DNA of 64,000 bases from Streptomyces phaeofaciens. GTDB taxonomy: Bacteria; Actinomycetota; Actinomycetes; Streptomycetales; Streptomycetaceae. Under the pieces are notes generated by a model. It did no database searches. It had not been told where the DNA came from and saw nothing but the letters and a program-made list of their open reading frames with translations. The position numbers and the translations under genes were made by a program. Below are positions 61,727 to 64,000 of this stretch, piece after piece; the first letter of the stretch is position 1, and each line of letters opens with the position of its first letter. The stretch is from NCBI RefSeq assembly GCF_014648915.1, contig NZ_BMSA01000024.1, positions 62,001 through 126,000 on the forward strand, in the 5' to 3' direction.

Positions 61727-61912
61727 ATGAGCATGGCCGTGGTCGGCATGATCGCCGGCATGGCACTGGGCTTCGCCGGGTACTTCGGCGGGTTCGGGGC
61801 CTTCCTGCTGGTGGCGGCGCTGGGCGCCATCGGGTTCGTCGTCGGCCGGTTCCTGGAGGGGGACCTGGAGATCGGCGACTTCTTCCGCACCCGTGACGAC
61901 CGGCGCAGGTGA
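61727..61912 (+). CDS. Small membrane protein of the asp23 cluster (DUF2273-like)
   Basis: A 61-residue protein with two membrane spans (about 4-22 and 24-41: VVGMIAGMALGFAGYFGGFG and LLVAALGAIGFVVGRFL) and a charged tail (FFRTRDDRRR). A similar DUF2273 protein accompanies asp23 and amaP in Firmicutes. GATCGGAGGAA precedes the ATG, and the stop overlaps the next start (GTGA). Confidence 0.82.
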   Translation: MSMAVVGMIAGMALGFAGYFGGFGAFLLVAALGAIGFVVGRFLEGDLEIGDFFRTRDDRRR

Positions 61913-62292
61913 CGCCGGTGAGCGAGGGCGCGGACGCCGTCGTCGGACGCCCCGCCGTCGTCCCGCCCCGTGAACGCGGGGCGACCCGGATCGCCGACCG
62001 GGTCGTCTCGAAGGTCGCCGCGCAGGCCGCCCATGAGGCGGTCGGCCCGCTGCCGCCCGACGTGACCCGCCCGCACGCCACCGTCGTGGTCCACCACGGC
62101 GCCGCGCATGTCCGGGTCCACCTCGAACTGGACTATCCCACCGATATCGGCACCCGTTGCCGCGCGGTGCGTCGACATGTCACCGAGCGGGTAGGCGCGT
62201 TGGTGGGAATGGAGGTCCCGGAGGTCGCCGTGCAGGTCGAACGGCTGCACCGGACGGCGGCCCACGGCGAGGCACACGGGAGGACGCGATGA
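61909..62292 (+). CDS. Second Asp23/Gls24-family protein
   Basis: A 127-residue Asp23-domain protein from a GTG overlapping the preceding stop. TRIADRVVSKVAAQAAHEAV, HVRVHLELDYPTDIGTRCRA and VRRHVTERVGALVGMEVPEV show the same order of elements as the first copy. It lacks the long basic N-terminus. It ends in a 4-base overlap with the next gene. Confidence 0.82.
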   Translation: MTPVSEGADAVVGRPAVVPPRERGATRIADRVVSKVAAQAAHEAVGPLPPDVTRPHATVVVHHGAAHVRVHLELDYPTDIGTRCRAVRRHVTERVGALVGMEVPEVAVQVERLHRTAAHGEAHGRTR

Positions 62293-62975
62293 GCGAGCCC
62301 CGGGGCTCGGAGAGCACACTGCCCGTCCTGGAGAAATCGGCGCAGAACGAGGCGGACGACGCCACGGAAGGGGCGGCGCCGAACACGCCCGCGCATCCGG
62401 GGGAGGAACCGCCCGCCGCCCACGGCCTCGGCGGCGGCCGGCGGTTCTGGTCCGCGCGCCGCGTCCCGGCGGGCATCGTCGCGGCGGTGCTGCTCGTGAT
62501 CGCGGGCGCCTTCCTGTACGACGTCGTCGCGGTCCGCGCCGACCGCACCGCGTCGGCCTGGCGGCGCGGCCTGGCCCGGGAGCTCGCCGAACGCCCCCTC
62601 GACGACACCTGGGTGCTGGTCGGCGCCGGCGTCGCGGCCGCCCTCGGCCTCTGGCTGATCGTGCTGGCCGCCACCCCGGGCCTGCGGGCCGTCCTGCCGA
62701 TGCGGCGCACCCACCCCGACGTCCGCGCCGGCCTCCACCGGGACGCCGCCGCACTGGTGCTGCGCGACCGCGCCATGGAGGTCGCCGGTGTGCAGTCGGT
62801 CCGGGTACGCACCGGTCGGCGCCGGGCCGATGTCCGCGCGCTCTCCCACTTCCGTGACCTGGACGACGTCCGCACCGACCTGGACACCGTCCTCACCGAG
62901 GCCGTCCGCGGCCTGGGCCTGACCCACCCGCTCGCCCTGTCGGTGCACGTGCGGCGGCCCGGGAAGAAGAGGTGA
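62289..62975 (+). CDS. DUF6286-type membrane protein of the asp23 cluster
   Basis: A 228-residue protein with an acidic N-terminal tail, two membrane spans (about residues 60-78, GIVAAVLLVIAGAFLYDVVA, and 107-128, LVGAGVAAALGLWLIVLAAT) and a C-terminal Asp23-like domain with RDAAALVLRDRAMEVAGVQS and DVRTDLDTVLTEAVRGLGLT. It starts in an ATGA overlap with the second Asp23 gene and ends in a GTGA overlap with the AmaP gene. It probably anchors the Asp23 proteins together with AmaP. Confidence 0.8.
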   Translation: MSEPRGSESTLPVLEKSAQNEADDATEGAAPNTPAHPGEEPPAAHGLGGGRRFWSARRVPAGIVAAVLLVIAGAFLYDVVAVRADRTASAWRRGLARELAERPLDDTWVLVGAGVAAALGLWLIVLAATPGLRAVLPMRRTHPDVRAGLHRDAAALVLRDRAMEVAGVQSVRVRTGRRRADVRALSHFRDLDDVRTDLDTVLTEAVRGLGLTHPLALSVHVRRPGKKR

Positions 62976-63562
62976 GGGCCGTGCAGCTCAGGACCGTCAA
63001 CCGGGTGCTGCTGGGGGTCGTCGGGCTGGTGCTGCTCGCCGTCGGCGGCGCGGTCCTCGCCGTGGGACTGGGCGTGTCCCCGCCGTCCTGGTGGATCCAC
63101 GACGGCCCCCACGACGTCCTGCTCAGCACCGCCGAACGCACCCGTTGGCGCACCGAGACCTGGTGGTGGCCGACGGTCATCGCCGTCCTGGCGCTGCTGG
63201 TGCTGCTGGCCCTGTGGTGGCTCACGGCGGTGCTGCGCCGCCGCCGGCTCGGCGAGGTCCTGGTCGACACCGGCGACGGCGCGGGCGCCCTGCTGCGGGG
63301 CCGGGCCCTGGAGGGTGTCCTGACGGGCGAGGCGGCCGACCTGGAGGGCGTGGCCCACGCGCACGTCCATCTGACCGGCCGCAGGGACGCCCCGCGGACG
63401 CGTGTGCGCCTCCGGCTGGAGCCGCACGTGGACCCCGGCACGGCCCTGCACCAGCTGACGGCACAGGCCCTGGCCCACGCGCGGGACTCGGCGGCCCTCC
63501 CGGCGCTCCCGGCCGAGGTACGGCTGCGGGCGGCCAAGCACAAGGCGGAAAGGGTGAGCTGA
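62972..63562 (+). CDS. amaP: AmaP-like alkaline shock response membrane anchor
   Basis: A 196-residue protein with two membrane spans (about 7-34, VNRVLLGVVGLVLLAVGGAV, and 66-87, TVIAVLALLVLLALWWLTAV) followed by an Asp23-like cytoplasmic domain (LTGEAADLEGVAHAHVHLTG, RTRVRLRLEPHVDPGTALHQ). This is the AmaP layout, the protein that tethers Asp23 to the membrane in Staphylococcus. The start is a GTG that overlaps the previous stop. Last gene of the cluster. Confidence 0.82.
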   Translation: MRAVQLRTVNRVLLGVVGLVLLAVGGAVLAVGLGVSPPSWWIHDGPHDVLLSTAERTRWRTETWWWPTVIAVLALLVLLALWWLTAVLRRRRLGEVLVDTGDGAGALLRGRALEGVLTGEAADLEGVAHAHVHLTGRRDAPRTRVRLRLEPHVDPGTALHQLTAQALAHARDSAALPALPAEVRLRAAKHKAERVS

Positions 63563-63595
63563 GAGAACCCGCGCCCCGCGCCCGGCGACCCTTGT

Positions 63596-63651
63596 CGGAA
63601 CCCGTGTCTCGGAACCCGTGTCTCGGAATCCGTGTCTCAGAACCCGTGCCG
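63596..63651. repeat. 14-bp tandem repeats at the 3' end of the SDR gene
   Basis: Four adjacent 14-bp units: CGGAACCCGTGTCT at 63596 and 63610, CGGAATCCGTGTCT at 63624 and CAGAACCCGTGCCG at 63638. The last one contains the stop codon and final codons of the minus-strand SDR gene, so the array seems to have grown from the gene's 3' end. Confidence 0.85.
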
Positions 63652-64000
63652 CATTCCGCCGTCGACCGGCACCATCAGGCCCGTCAGATAGGAGGCGGCG
63701 GGCGACAGCAGGAACGCGGCGGTCCGCCCGAACTCGTCCGCGGTCCCGTACCGCCGCAGCGGGATCCGGGACTCGTTCGCGGCCCGGGTGGCCTCCGGGT
63801 CGGCGGACATCGCGTCCAGCTCCCGCACGCGATCCGTGTCGATCCGTGCCGGAAGCAGCCCGACCACCCGGATCCCCCGCGGCCCCAACTCGTCCGCCAG
63901 CGACTTCGCGAAGCCCGCGAGACCCGGCCGCAGCCCGTTGGAGATCGTCAGTCCGGGAATTGGCTCATGCACCGACCCGGACAGCACGAAACCGATCACA
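63637..64000 (-). CDS. Short-chain dehydrogenase/reductase (5' end outside window)
   Basis: The C-terminal 120 or so residues of an SDR oxidoreductase whose start lies beyond the right edge. Visible features: ISNGLRPGLAGFAKSLADEL, which follows the catalytic Ser/Tyr-Lys region, RGIRVVGLLPARIDTDRV (cofactor-loop region), RYGTADEFGRTAAFLLSPAA and YLTGLMVPVDGGMRHGF, the standard SDR C-terminus. The usual catalytic YxxxK is replaced in this stretch by NGLRPGLAGFAKSL, so the tyrosine seems absent (N-x-L-R-P-G-L); it may be a divergent or non-catalytic member. NAD(P) motif is outside the window. Confidence 0.8.
   Translation of the reverse strand, partial: VIGFVLSGSVHEPIPGLTISNGLRPGLAGFAKSLADELGPRGIRVVGLLPARIDTDRVRELDAMSADPEATRAANESRIPLRRYGTADEFGRTAAFLLSPAASYLTGLMVPVDGGMRHGF

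Overview
The window is a 64 kb piece of a very high-GC actinobacterial chromosome, almost certainly Streptomyces. Codon third positions are nearly all G or C, GTG and TTG starts are common, and gene content and order match what I recall of the Streptomyces coelicolor region around SCO1830-SCO1880 (recalled, not searched). I see no phage, insertion sequence, CRISPR array, tRNA or rRNA. This is an ordinary chromosomal segment made of conserved functional blocks.

Layout. (1) 1-8826 is a secreted pectin-degradation block: a PL1 pectate lyase entering from the left, two CE8 pectin methylesterases, an alpha/beta-hydrolase esterase, two PL9 pectate lyases separated by a HAD phosphatase, and a convergent PL3 pectate lyase. 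(2) 8957-21659 is a mixed stretch: an ECF sigma factor with a membrane partner, a purine permease, an orphan transpeptidase PbpA, acetyltransferases, an IclR regulator divergent from a semialdehyde dehydrogenase, a DsbA-like oxidoreductase, a class V aminotransferase, and a second ECF sigma factor whose zinc-finger anti-sigma partner is fused to a mycothiol-type enzyme domain. (3) 21696-24843 is the ectoine/5-hydroxyectoine operon ectABCD on the minus strand. (4) 25102-30632 holds a DinB protein, another class V aminotransferase, a polar amino-acid ABC transporter behind a strong promoter with a perfect palindrome, and an amidohydrolase. (5) 30953-31912 encodes an LAxTG sortase substrate. (6) 31966-49922 is a large cobalamin (vitamin B12) locus in two minus-strand blocks (cobM-cobL-cbiG/cobJ-cobH-cbiX-cobC and cobD-cobQ-cobN-chlI/D-cobO-cobB-cobI) split by an oppositely oriented ZIP-family metal transporter. 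The cobD block is preceded by a cobalamin riboswitch and, between riboswitch and cobD, an unannotated 19-codon leader ORF. (7) 50326-54957 holds a PiT phosphate transporter behind a PHO box, a GH25 lysozyme, a class II aldolase and an alpha/beta hydrolase. (8) 55159-60365 holds a helical protein of unknown function, a VOC protein, an ABC-F ATPase preceded by a probable leaderless uORF, the small nucleoid protein Gbn downstream of an unusual cluster of GATC sites, and an enoyl-CoA hydratase. (9) 60412-63562 is an Asp23/Gls24-AmaP envelope-stress cluster. A partial SDR gene runs off the right edge.

How the genes work together. Cob genes overlap by 1-11 bp within each block, so they are translationally coupled; CobN and ChlI/D imply late (aerobic) cobalt insertion, while CbiX and a CbiG domain are hallmarks of the early-insertion route. 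CobG, CobF, CobK and the nucleotide-loop genes are not in the window. The pectin enzymes would release oligogalacturonides outside the cell; the KGSA-type dehydrogenase nearby could act at the end of uronate catabolism, but that link is inference.

The least explained items are the two leader ORFs (49927-49986 and 57183-57206), the ZAS-maleylpyruvate-isomerase fusion, the GATC cluster before gbn, the operator-like palindromes at 26957 and 24927, and several short tandem repeats in or beside genes.
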